Origin: Oscillospiraceae bacterium
GTDB taxonomy: Bacteria > Bacillota > Clostridia > Oscillospirales > Ruminococcaceae
Reading direction: 5' to 3'
Assembly: GCA_016295145.1 (NCBI GenBank)
Contig: JAEDLR010000051.1
Span: forward strand, 1 to 15,119
Length of the DNA stretch: 15,119 nt
How positions within the stretch are numbered: position 1 is the stretch's first letter; each line of letters starts with the position of its first letter. The position numbers were made by a program, and so were the translations under genes. Shown piece after piece: positions 1 to 4,982 of this stretch. The notes beneath the pieces are model-generated. The model did not search any database and had not been told where the DNA came from. It worked only from the letters and a program-made list of their open reading frames with translations.

Positions 1-1016
1 TCATATCCGATTGCCGCAAATCGTTTTCTGCGTTCTTCCAGCAGATCTACGGTATCTTTTGCGGCAGTATCCTTGCCGTCATACAGCAAATAATTGCCGC
101 GCACGGTGCAAGGGGTCAGATTTGGCATAATGACATTCGCGCCTGACAGGATCCCCTGCTCCAACCCGTCAGGAATCAGCGTGCCCAGTGCGGTGGTAGC
201 AGGCAGCAACACCTGTGGCAGCATCAACCGCACAATGGAAAGCAACCGCAGTGTCATATCCGCAGAGCCTGCCTGCGCTGCGGCAAAGGGGGTATCATGG
301 TGGGGTAAAAACGGCCCGATACCGACCATTTCCGGTTGCAGGGCGGCAATATAGCGCAGATCGGCAACCAGATGCTCCACCGTTTGATAAGGGGAACCGA
401 CCATCATGCCGCAGCCCGTCTGGTAGCCCAGTGATTTCAGATCGGCAAGGCATTGCCTACGATTGGCAACGGACATTTCCGCAGGGTGAAGTTGATGATA
501 ATGCGCATCGGTGGCAGTTTCATGCCGCAGCAGATAGCGATCCGCGCCCGCCTTTTTCAGTGCGGCATAGCTTGCGCGGCTGCGCTCTCCCAGAGAAAGA
601 GTGACAGCGGCATTTGGCGCGATTTCCTTGATACACCCGATCAGTGCGATCAGACGCGCATCGGTAAAATAGGCGTCCTCGCCCCCTTGCAGCACAAAGG
701 TGCAAAAGCCCATCTCCCTGCCGTTCTTCACGCAATCCAGCACTTCGGCTTCTGTCATACGGTAACGCTTTGCATGGTGATTGTCACGGCGGATACCGCA
801 GTAGTAGCAGTTGTTTTTGCAATAGTTCGTCAATTCGATCAGACCGCGCAGATAAACCTGATTTCCAAAGTGCTGATGCCGTACTTCGGCAGCGGCGATG
901 CGCAGTGCAGAGCGCGTCTCGGCATCGTCCGTGGTCAGCAGCCGAACAAATTCCGCATCGGTCAGCGTATGCTGCGTGCGGAGTGTGTCAATCAGTGCAA
1001 TATTTGCAAGAGACAG
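1..1016 (-). CDS. hydE: [FeFe] hydrogenase H-cluster radical SAM maturase HydE (3' end cut by window)
   Basis: HydE is a cytoplasmic radical SAM enzyme that works with HydF and HydG to build the di-iron site of [FeFe] hydrogenase. The reading frame is open to the left edge and about 338 codons are visible; HydE proteins are about 350 residues, so only the last few are missing. Counting from the start chosen here, the radical SAM cysteines form CKNNCYYC at residues 66-73, followed by GIRRDN. Other HydE-like blocks are FVLQGGEDAYF, RYLLRHET, MVGSPYQT, MVGIGPF and LPATTALGT. The start is unusual. A strong GAGGGGGG ribosome binding site (1025-1032) sits 8 nt before an in-frame CTG at 1016, which matches where the family normally begins. 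No in-frame ATG lies nearby. The alternatives are TTG at 1034 or ATG at 1091, whose extension would run through a terminator-like hairpin. The ATG at 1023 is out of frame and stops after 11 codons. Family call firm, start uncertain. Confidence 0.92.
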   Translation of the reverse strand, partial: MSLANIALIDTLRTQHTLTDAEFVRLLTTDDAETRSALRIAAAEVRHQHFGNQVYLRGLIELTNYCKNNCYYCGIRRDNHHAKRYRMTEAEVLDCVKNGREMGFCTFVLQGGEDAYFTDARLIALIGCIKEIAPNAAVTLSLGERSRASYAALKKAGADRYLLRHETATDAHYHQLHPAEMSVANRRQCLADLKSLGYQTGCGMMVGSPYQTVEHLVADLRYIAALQPEMVGIGPFLPHHDTPFAAAQAGSADMTLRLLSIVRLMLPQVLLPATTALGTLIPDGLEQGILSGANVIMPNLTPCTVRGNYLLYDGKDTAAKDTVDLLEERRKRFAAIGY

Positions 1017-1024
1017 TGCACATT

Positions 1025-1217
1025 CCCCCCTCAAAAAACAAAAGCCATGCCCGAAAGGACATGGCGATCTTGTATCATCGTAAAACGGCATCACAAGAAA
1101 TCCCCTGTACTTTCGCATCAATCACAATTTTTGCGTCAGATGAGGCATCGTTGATTGGCTGTTGCTGCCTTGTCGTATGGTCTTGCCGCAGAGGCGGTAG
1201 CAACAGCTATTGTGATT
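1025..1217 (-). promoter_or_regulatory. structured 5' leader of hydE ending in a terminator-like hairpin (possible unidentified riboswitch)
   Basis: About 195 nt lie between the predicted transcription start (about 1211) and the hydE start. A 9-bp outer stem pairs 1209-1217 with 1120-1128. A 9-bp inner stem pairs 1199-1207 with 1158-1166 and encloses a CCGC/GCGG hairpin (1186-1197). Downstream, in transcript order, GCCATGTCC and GGGCATGGC (1045-1066) form a hairpin followed by TTTTGTTTTTTG (1033-1044), the layout of an intrinsic terminator just before the ribosome binding site. The segment TTCTTGT...ACAAGA upstream could make an alternative pairing. I could not match the leader to the SAM, TPP, cobalamin, FMN, glycine, T-box, THF, fluoride or ZTP consensus. 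The structure is visible; switching is inferred. Confidence 0.5.
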
Positions 1218-1246
1218 ATTATACGCCGTTTTTCTCATTTTGTCAA
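1218..1246 (-). promoter_or_regulatory. sigma-A type promoter of the hydE transcript
   Basis: On the minus strand TTGACA (1241-1246) and TATAAT (1218-1223) are separated by exactly 17 nt, a perfect consensus promoter. Transcription should start near 1211, at the base of the leader's outer stem, which begins the structured hydE leader. Confidence 0.85.
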
Positions 1247-1304
1247 GTGGTTTCTTTTGTGCAGGCGGCATTTTCCTTTACAAAAGGGGGCATTTCTCCC
1301 CATG

Positions 1305-1347
1305 AAAAAAGCCCCATGATGTACGGGGACTGCCGTACATCATGGGG
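1305..1347 (-). terminator. intrinsic terminator of the lipid kinase-NYN operon
   Basis: A perfect 15-bp inverted repeat (1312-1326 with 1333-1347, 6-nt loop) is followed on the minus strand by six T (complement of 1305-1310). It lies 18 nt beyond the NYN gene stop, the place expected for the end of this minus-strand operon, and insulates hydE downstream. Confidence 0.93.
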
Positions 1348-1364
1348 TATTCGTCATATCTGCG

Positions 1365-2069
1365 TTAATCGGTAAACGCTGTTGCAAAGCTAGGCTTCAG
1401 GCAATGGTAATACAGCTTGGAATCCTCATTACTGAAGCTTTGCTGCAACGCGTTATGAAACTCTGTTTTACTATGGCTGTCGCTCAGGCAGTTGAAAATC
1501 TGCTGTGCCATTTCATCTGTCACGGTATCCGGCAGCAAATCGCGCACCATATCTGCCGAAATCGCAGAAACTGCCATTGCGGCAGTTGCATCTGCCGCAT
1601 TGACAATCGGCTGCACCTGCACCTGCACCACGGTAGCCCTTTTGCGCAGGCTGATGGGTGCTTTTTTCTTATCCTTTTTGGGTTTCGCCGTAGGGGTTGC
1701 ACTGCGCAGCACTGCCTGAATGGAGGGCTTGATCGCCACCTTGGTATTCAGATAATCGCGTGCAAAGGTCACGGCAGCAGAATAGCCGGTATCCTTGCTG
1801 ATGATATAGTAGGCATCTGCCTTGTTTTTGGCAATCAGATAGCCTAAAAAGGTCACCAGTTGGAAATCCAGCGCATTTTTGCCGGATTGCGCAATGCACA
1901 CACGCTCCGGAATGATATTGGCGGCAAGCATCTCATCCATAATCTCAAAGGATAATGTATTTGCCGCCTGACTGTAAAACAGAATGATACGGTCCTGGGG
2001 GTCTAGCTGCCCGATGCCTTGTAAGCCGGCAGAGTTGACATTCTCGTAATCAATCAAAAACAGACGCAT
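1365..2069 (-). CDS. NYN/PIN-like domain nuclease-family protein
   Basis: A 234-residue cytoplasmic protein. The first 100 residues look like the NYN/PIN-like fold of Mg-dependent ribonucleases: LIDYENVN (5-12, acidic D7), NALDFQLVTFLG (65-76, acidic D68) and ISKDTGY (90-96, acidic D93). These three aspartates fit a PIN-type active site. After a Lys-rich linker (about 128-144, many KKDKKK-type residues) comes a helical C-terminal region (about 165-230) that I do not recognise; it may bind RNA or a partner. The start ATG at 2069 follows AAAGAG and an upstream AGGA. It begins 18 nt after the lipid kinase stop, so the two are probably cotranscribed. The RNase role is family inference; the substrate is unknown. 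Confidence 0.82.
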   Translation of the reverse strand: MRLFLIDYENVNSAGLQGIGQLDPQDRIILFYSQAANTLSFEIMDEMLAANIIPERVCIAQSGKNALDFQLVTFLGYLIAKNKADAYYIISKDTGYSAAVTFARDYLNTKVAIKPSIQAVLRSATPTAKPKKDKKKAPISLRKRATVVQVQVQPIVNAADATAAMAVSAISADMVRDLLPDTVTDEMAQQIFNCLSDSHSKTEFHNALQQSFSNEDSKLYYHCLKPSFATAFTD

Positions 2070-2087
2070 TCTCTTTGCATTCCTTTC

Positions 2088-3038
2088 CTATTCAGATGCG
2101 TCCTCCTGTTGCGGCATATCCACAGGCTCATTGTTGTGGATGGAATCATCACCGATACACAGCGGCAAAGCACGGTGTAGGTTGGAGATCTCCGCATAGC
2201 TTGTTTTTTCGCCGTACTCGCCGTCCAGCGTCCAGAAAATCTCCTCATTGGAGATAAAACGCAGATGTGACGCGCGGAAAAACTGCACATAAGTCCAATC
2301 CATATCCTCGTCAATGTTCAGCAAAGCGCGCAGCGTATGATGCAGATCAATGGTACGCGCAGGATTGCGGATCAGCATGACCTCAAAGGTACCGTCATCC
2401 AGCATAAAGCTTTTCAGCTTCAGAACACCGCCAACCGAGGCGGTATTGGTAACCATGCCAAAGAGGTAATCATCCTCCAGTACCTCGCCGTCATATTCTA
2501 CTTTGAGATGGAACGGGCGAATATTGCTGACCTGTGTCATGGCATTGAGCAAATAGGCAGCGTGCCCCAGTGCATTTTTGATGTTCTGGGGCGTATCAAT
2601 GACCGTTGCCGTAAATGCACCGAACGCCGCAATGTAGAGAAAATACCGCCGGTTGAAGACTCCGATATCGCAATGATACAAATGTCCGCACATCAGCCAT
2701 TCCGCAGCCGCTTCAATGTCCATGGGAATACGCAATCCCCGTGCAAAATCATTGGTAGAGCCGCAGGGAATATACCCCACCGGCAACGGCTTCTCACTGT
2801 ACATCAGTCCCTGTACAACCTCATTGAGCGTTCCGTCACCACCCGAGCAGACAATCAGGTCGTAGCTCCCTTCCAAGCAGGCATACTCCGCCGCGCTACA
2901 GGCGTCCATACGCGCCTGTGTCGGGCGAATGACGACTTCATAGCCTGCCTTGGTAAAGATATCGACCACGCCGGCAAGCTTATTGCGCATGATACTCTTG
3001 CCGGAAAGCAGATTGCAGATAAAATAGAGCTTTTTCAT
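2088..3038 (-). CDS. diacylglycerol kinase family lipid kinase (YegS/DgkB-like)
   Basis: The protein (316 residues from the chosen start) belongs to the soluble DagK/YegS/sphingosine kinase-like family, which phosphorylates diacylglycerol or related lipids at the membrane with ATP. Visible motifs are the N-terminal NLLSGK strand (9-14), the nucleotide-binding GGDGT-LNEV signature (66-74) and GSTNDFARGL (93-102). The C-terminal half has the expected beta-rich lipid-binding layout, ending in an acidic tail. I place the start at ATG 3038 (MKKLYFICN), where AAGGTG sits 7 nt upstream and the family usually begins. A TTG at 3068 gives a 10-residue extension with no good ribosome binding site. It is the first gene of a minus-strand operon with the NYN gene and is transcribed from the promoter near 3163-3191. 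The lipid substrate cannot be told from sequence. Confidence 0.93.
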   Translation of the reverse strand: MKKLYFICNLLSGKSIMRNKLAGVVDIFTKAGYEVVIRPTQARMDACSAAEYACLEGSYDLIVCSGGDGTLNEVVQGLMYSEKPLPVGYIPCGSTNDFARGLRIPMDIEAAAEWLMCGHLYHCDIGVFNRRYFLYIAAFGAFTATVIDTPQNIKNALGHAAYLLNAMTQVSNIRPFHLKVEYDGEVLEDDYLFGMVTNTASVGGVLKLKSFMLDDGTFEVMLIRNPARTIDLHHTLRALLNIDEDMDWTYVQFFRASHLRFISNEEIFWTLDGEYGEKTSYAEISNLHRALPLCIGDDSIHNNEPVDMPQQEDASE

Positions 3039-3105
3039 CGTTTTCACCTTCGGGATATGAAAAATCAACCGTCATAGGAGTGCATCCTGTTGCGGTGCAG
3101 TTGTA

Positions 3106-3141
3106 CAGTCACACAGTCAGACAGTCAGACAGTCAGACAGT
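3106..3141. repeat. 8-bp tandem repeat in the 5' UTR of the lipid kinase operon
   Basis: About 4.5 copies of CAGTCAGA: one diverged copy (CAGTCACA), three perfect copies and a partial CAGT. The repeat sits between the predicted minus-strand transcription start (about 3156) and the lipid kinase start (3038), so it is transcribed as CTGTCTGA units into the untranslated leader. It does not overlap a credible coding frame. Confidence 0.9.
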
Positions 3142-3162
3142 AACGCACTGCACCTTATCAGC

Positions 3163-3191
3163 ATTATACCAAAAACAAGCAGAAAATGCAA
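3163..3191 (-). promoter_or_regulatory. promoter of the lipid kinase-NYN operon
   Basis: On the minus strand TTGCAT (3186-3191) and TATAAT (3163-3168) are spaced by 17 nt. This places transcription start near 3156 and leaves a leader of about 118 nt that contains the tandem repeat. Confidence 0.75.
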
Positions 3192-3240
3192 GGGTTTTTC
3201 TGTAAAAATATAAAAATTATTGAAAAATTGGAAAAAGCCC

Positions 3241-3269
3241 TTTACAAATCCAAAGCTTTGTGGTATAAT
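3241..3269 (+). promoter_or_regulatory. promoter of the tRNA-Gln gene
   Basis: TTTACA (3241-3246), a 17-nt spacer and TATAAT (3264-3269), ending 38 nt before the tRNA. It is divergent from the lipid kinase promoter. It may also read into the downstream small gene. Confidence 0.85.
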
Positions 3270-3307
3270 GAACAAGTCGTCAGGGCAAACCTGATTTGAC
3301 AGCAAAC

Positions 3308-3380
3308 TGGGGTGTCGCCAAGCGGTAAGGCAGCGGACTCTGACTCCGTTATTTCGAGGGTTCAAATCCTTCCACCCCAA
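3308..3380 (+). tRNA. tRNA-Gln (anticodon CTG)
   Basis: A complete cloverleaf. Acceptor stem TGGGGTG (3308-3314) pairs with CACCCCA (3373-3379), discriminator A3380. The D arm holds GCCAAGCGGTAAGGC. The anticodon stem GCGGA/TCCGT encloses loop CTCTGAC, giving anticodon CTG, which reads the glutamine codon CAG. The T arm is GAGGG-TTCAAAT-CCTTC. The 3' CCA is not encoded and must be added after transcription. Confidence 0.96.
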
Positions 3381-3391
3381 CTCATGTTACT

Positions 3392-3424
3392 GAGCGCAGA
3401 ACAGCAGTACGCTGATCTGCGCTC
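3392..3424 (+). other. strong hairpin just downstream of the tRNA
   Basis: GAGCGCAG (3392-3399) pairs perfectly with CTGCGCTC (3417-3424), and inside it CAGC (3402-3405) pairs with GCTG (3411-3414). No T tract follows, so it is not a standard intrinsic terminator. It may be a tRNA 3' processing structure or part of a leader for the small gene at 3519. Confidence 0.45.
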
Positions 3425-3518
3425 GTTGCATATATGCGTAAAGCTGCTCGCGCACTTGCCCCGCACCGCATTGCACCTCTGCCAATACAAACGCATACAA
3501 TATATCGGGGGTGTTTGT

Positions 3519-3704
3519 ATGAATTCCTGTGAGCTTACAATGGCAGTCACAGCATTTGCAAATGCAATCGCAGCGAAGCTGGAATCTCCTGAAGAAATCG
3601 CTGCAGTTGCTTCTGTGTTTGTATTACTGGGTGATGCCATGGCGGCAATCTCCGCGCAACAGATTTTATGCCAGTTGCAGCATGACAAAGAAAAATCCTG
3701 CTGA
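3519..3704 (+). CDS. small helical hypothetical protein (61 aa, DUF6774-like)
   Basis: A 61-residue, mostly helical, Ala-rich protein that begins MNSCELTMAVTAFANAIA and continues with an acidic SPEEI segment and a second helix around FVLLGDAMAAISAQ (34-47), ending in a charged tail with a terminal Cys. Cysteines are at 4, 51 and 61. The spacing of the helices and the MNxCEL start recall a small uncharacterised clostridial family that I remember as DUF6774; this is from memory and should be checked. The start is ATG 3519 with GGGGGTG about 4-8 nt upstream; longer frames through the tRNA are spurious. It is too polar for a transmembrane protein. No function is known. It lies between tRNA-Gln and the YetF gene, 50 nt before the latter. 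Confidence 0.72.
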   Translation: MNSCELTMAVTAFANAIAAKLESPEEIAAVASVFVLLGDAMAAISAQQILCQLQHDKEKSC

Positions 3705-3754
3705 CTGTATAATCGCATCAAAACAGCATATCCTACCCCAAAAGGAGTGCTGTT

Positions 3755-4462
3755 ATGGAAATTTTCAAGATTCTTTTGACCTCCCTTGCAAGCGTCATCA
3801 CATTATTTTTGCTGACGAAACTCATGGGAAACAAGCAAGTGTCCCAGCTCAGTATGTTTGATTATATTATTGGTATCTCGATCGGTTCCATTGCTGCAGA
3901 GTTTGCAACGGAACTGGAAAACCCGGAGCATTCGCTGGCAGCAATGCTGGTTTACGCGCTCAGCGCCTATCTGGTATCCCTTATCACGGGAAAATCAACG
4001 CATATGCGGAAAATCATCATTGGCAGACCGATGATCCTGTTCGATAAGGGGAAACTCTACCGTAAAAATTTCAAAAAGATGAGAATCGACATCAGTGACT
4101 TCCTCACGCACTGCCGGAATCAGGGATATTTTGATCTGTCACAGATACGGACTGCGATATTTGAATACAACGGTTCGATCAGTATTCTGCCTGTAGAAAC
4201 GAACCGTCCGCTGGCACCTTCGGATATGAATCTAAATCCCGTGCAGCAGGAGATTCTTGTGAATGTCATTCTGGACGGTCATATCAATGAGGAAAATCTG
4301 AAGAAATCCGGAAAGAACAAGGTATGGCTGGAAAAGCAACTGCATGATCAGGGCTTTCATAATGCGGAGGAAGTTTTCCTTGGCTGTATCAACACTGTGG
4401 AAAATACGCTGATGCTCTATGCAGTGCAGGAGACCGGTAAGAATTTTGACCCCTTTGAGTGA
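3755..4462 (+). CDS. YetF/DUF421 family membrane protein
   Basis: A 235-residue protein of the YetF/DUF421 family. These are membrane proteins with two or three N-terminal helices and a cytoplasmic alpha/beta DUF421 domain, often linked to sporulation or stress in Firmicutes but without a known reaction. The N terminus has hydrophobic segments at about 3-22, 36-52 and 60-77, with the family block SMFDYIIGISIGSIAAEFA (29-47). The soluble part has KIIIGRPMILFDKGKL (about 88-103), ISDFLTHCRNQGYFDLSQI and the ending of the first repeat ISILPVETNRPL. The C-terminal part (about 160-235) keeps the family layout. The start ATG 3755 has AGGAG 8 nt upstream. A clear terminator follows at 4524-4547. Its promoter is not obvious; a TATAAT at 3708-3713 lacks a well-spaced -35 box. 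Confidence 0.88.
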   Translation: MEIFKILLTSLASVITLFLLTKLMGNKQVSQLSMFDYIIGISIGSIAAEFATELENPEHSLAAMLVYALSAYLVSLITGKSTHMRKIIIGRPMILFDKGKLYRKNFKKMRIDISDFLTHCRNQGYFDLSQIRTAIFEYNGSISILPVETNRPLAPSDMNLNPVQQEILVNVILDGHINEENLKKSGKNKVWLEKQLHDQGFHNAEEVFLGCINTVENTLMLYAVQETGKNFDPFE

Positions 4463-4523
4463 TCCGGGCGATCGATGGCTTTTCAATGGTGCACCGAAAC
4501 CAAAAAATGATACAGAAATATTT

Positions 4524-4547
4524 GCCACCGCTTGCGGTGGCTTTTTT
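4524..4547 (+). terminator. intrinsic terminator after the YetF gene
   Basis: GCCACCGC (4524-4531) pairs with GCGGTGGC (4534-4541), immediately followed by six T. It lies 61 nt beyond the YetF stop. Confidence 0.93.
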
Positions 4548-4709
4548 CATGATCATGCAGATTTTCATGGCTTTTCCAGAAAACGGTTGGTTGTTGCTCC
4601 ACAGAGATACTGCTATACTCCTTGTGGTAATCGCCCGGAACAACTGCGTGCAAACTGGTGCTTTTTCAGGTTCTGTGCAGATTCTGCAATTCTTCTGGAA
4701 TTTTTTCTA
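4548..4709. other. noncoding stretch with a distant inverted repeat
   Basis: No credible gene here; open frames that cross it run through the YetF terminator. The one pattern seen is TTCCAGAA (4574-4581) matched by TTCTGGAA (4693-4700), which is followed by six T. This could be the closing stem of a structured RNA or chance. The stretch also separates the YetF terminator from the sulfur operon promoter. Confidence 0.3.
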
Positions 4710-4771
4710 TTTACCCATTGACAAGATAGGTAAAATGTGCTATAATGCAAATAACCTACCAGAGAGGTAGG
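4710..4771 (+). promoter_or_regulatory. promoter of the sulfur/Fe-S operon with two operator-like dyads
   Basis: TTGACA (4718-4723), a 17-nt spacer and TATAAT (4741-4746) make a perfect sigma-A promoter, with start near 4753. Two dyads share ACC/GGT half sites: TTTACC (4710-4715) with GGTAAA (4729-4734), straddling the -35 box, and CCTACC (4755-4760) with GGTAGG (4766-4771), over the start site. Sites in these places would block RNA polymerase, so a repressor is likely. The Rrf2-family protein encoded at the end of this operon is the obvious candidate, but that link is inference. The second dyad could also act as a hairpin at the mRNA 5' end. Confidence 0.75.
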
Positions 4772-4795
4772 AAAACAAGTGAGCAGGTGACCGAT

Positions 4796-4876
4796 ATGAC
4801 ATTCATTTTTGAAAAGCTCTTGCGGGAAAATTTCCGTTTCGGGCGAATGTGTTGTATGCGGATGAACGAAGATTGA
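4796..4876 (+). CDS. cysteine-containing leader peptide of the sulfur operon (26 aa)
   Basis: A 26-codon frame, ATG 4796 to TGA 4874-4876, with AGGTGA placed 6 nt upstream. It starts MTFIFEKLLRENF and ends RMCCMRMNED. Two adjacent Cys codons (TGT TGT, 4850-4855) are flanked by three Met codons near its end. It sits in the transcribed leader of an operon for homocysteine and cysteine synthesis. Known amino-acid leader peptides, and the cysteine-responsive small frames of mycobacteria, use runs of the regulated amino acid in this way: shortage stalls the ribosome and changes downstream structure or Rho access. The frame, its ribosome binding site and its codon content are visible; the attenuation role is inference. 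It is too short to be a likely functional protein. Confidence 0.62.
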   Translation: MTFIFEKLLRENFRFGRMCCMRMNED

Positions 4877-4890
4877 ATATCACTGCAACC

Positions 4891-4962
4891 GCCGTTGATG
4901 ATATGGATACAGAATGACTGTATCATTATATGAACGGCATTGATCATACGGGCGTTATGCCC
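4891..4962 (+). promoter_or_regulatory. competing hairpins between the leader peptide and metY
   Basis: GCCGTT (4891-4896) pairs with AACGGC (4933-4938), enclosing an inner GATACAG/CTGTATC hairpin (4906-4924). A second hairpin, GGGC/GCCC (4950-4962), lies close to the metY ribosome binding site. An alternative pairing GGCAT (4936-4940) with ATGCC (4957-4961) is mutually exclusive with both. No T tract follows, so any control would be translational or Rho-dependent rather than by intrinsic termination. Confidence 0.45.
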
Positions 4963-4982
4963 CACGAAAGGAAATGATCATT

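Noticed and set aside
1029..1211. Open minus-strand frames inside the hydE leader (for example one reading KIVIDAKVQGISCDAVLR)
   Set aside because: No start codon with a ribosome binding site was found, and the segment is better explained by nested stems. A decayed coding segment cannot be fully excluded.
453..1375. Several plus-strand open frames of 60-230 codons across the left end
   Set aside because: They lie antisense to hydE, whose minus-strand frame is continuous and carries clear radical SAM motifs. They also cross the hydE leader and promoter and have no recognisable domains or ribosome binding sites.
2337..3077. 246-codon plus-strand frame
   Set aside because: Antisense shadow of the lipid kinase gene, which has the GGDGT signature; no family resemblance in the plus-strand frame.
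3106..3141. CRISPR array
   Set aside because: The direct repeats are only 8 bp with no spacers, so this is a simple tandem repeat.
3312..3518. N-terminal extension of the 61-residue protein gene starting inside the tRNA
   Set aside because: The extension is the translation of tRNA-Gln and the hairpin; the ATG at 3519 with its own ribosome binding site is the credible start.
4459..4770. 103-codon frame with hydrophobic segments after the YetF gene
   Set aside because: It crosses a clear intrinsic terminator, an inverted repeat and the sulfur operon promoter, and has no ribosome binding site or family match.
4747..4982. S-box, T-box or other known riboswitch ahead of metY
   Set aside because: No SAM riboswitch core and no T-box sequence (GGGTGGTACCGCG-like) is present; the leader peptide and hairpins explain it better.
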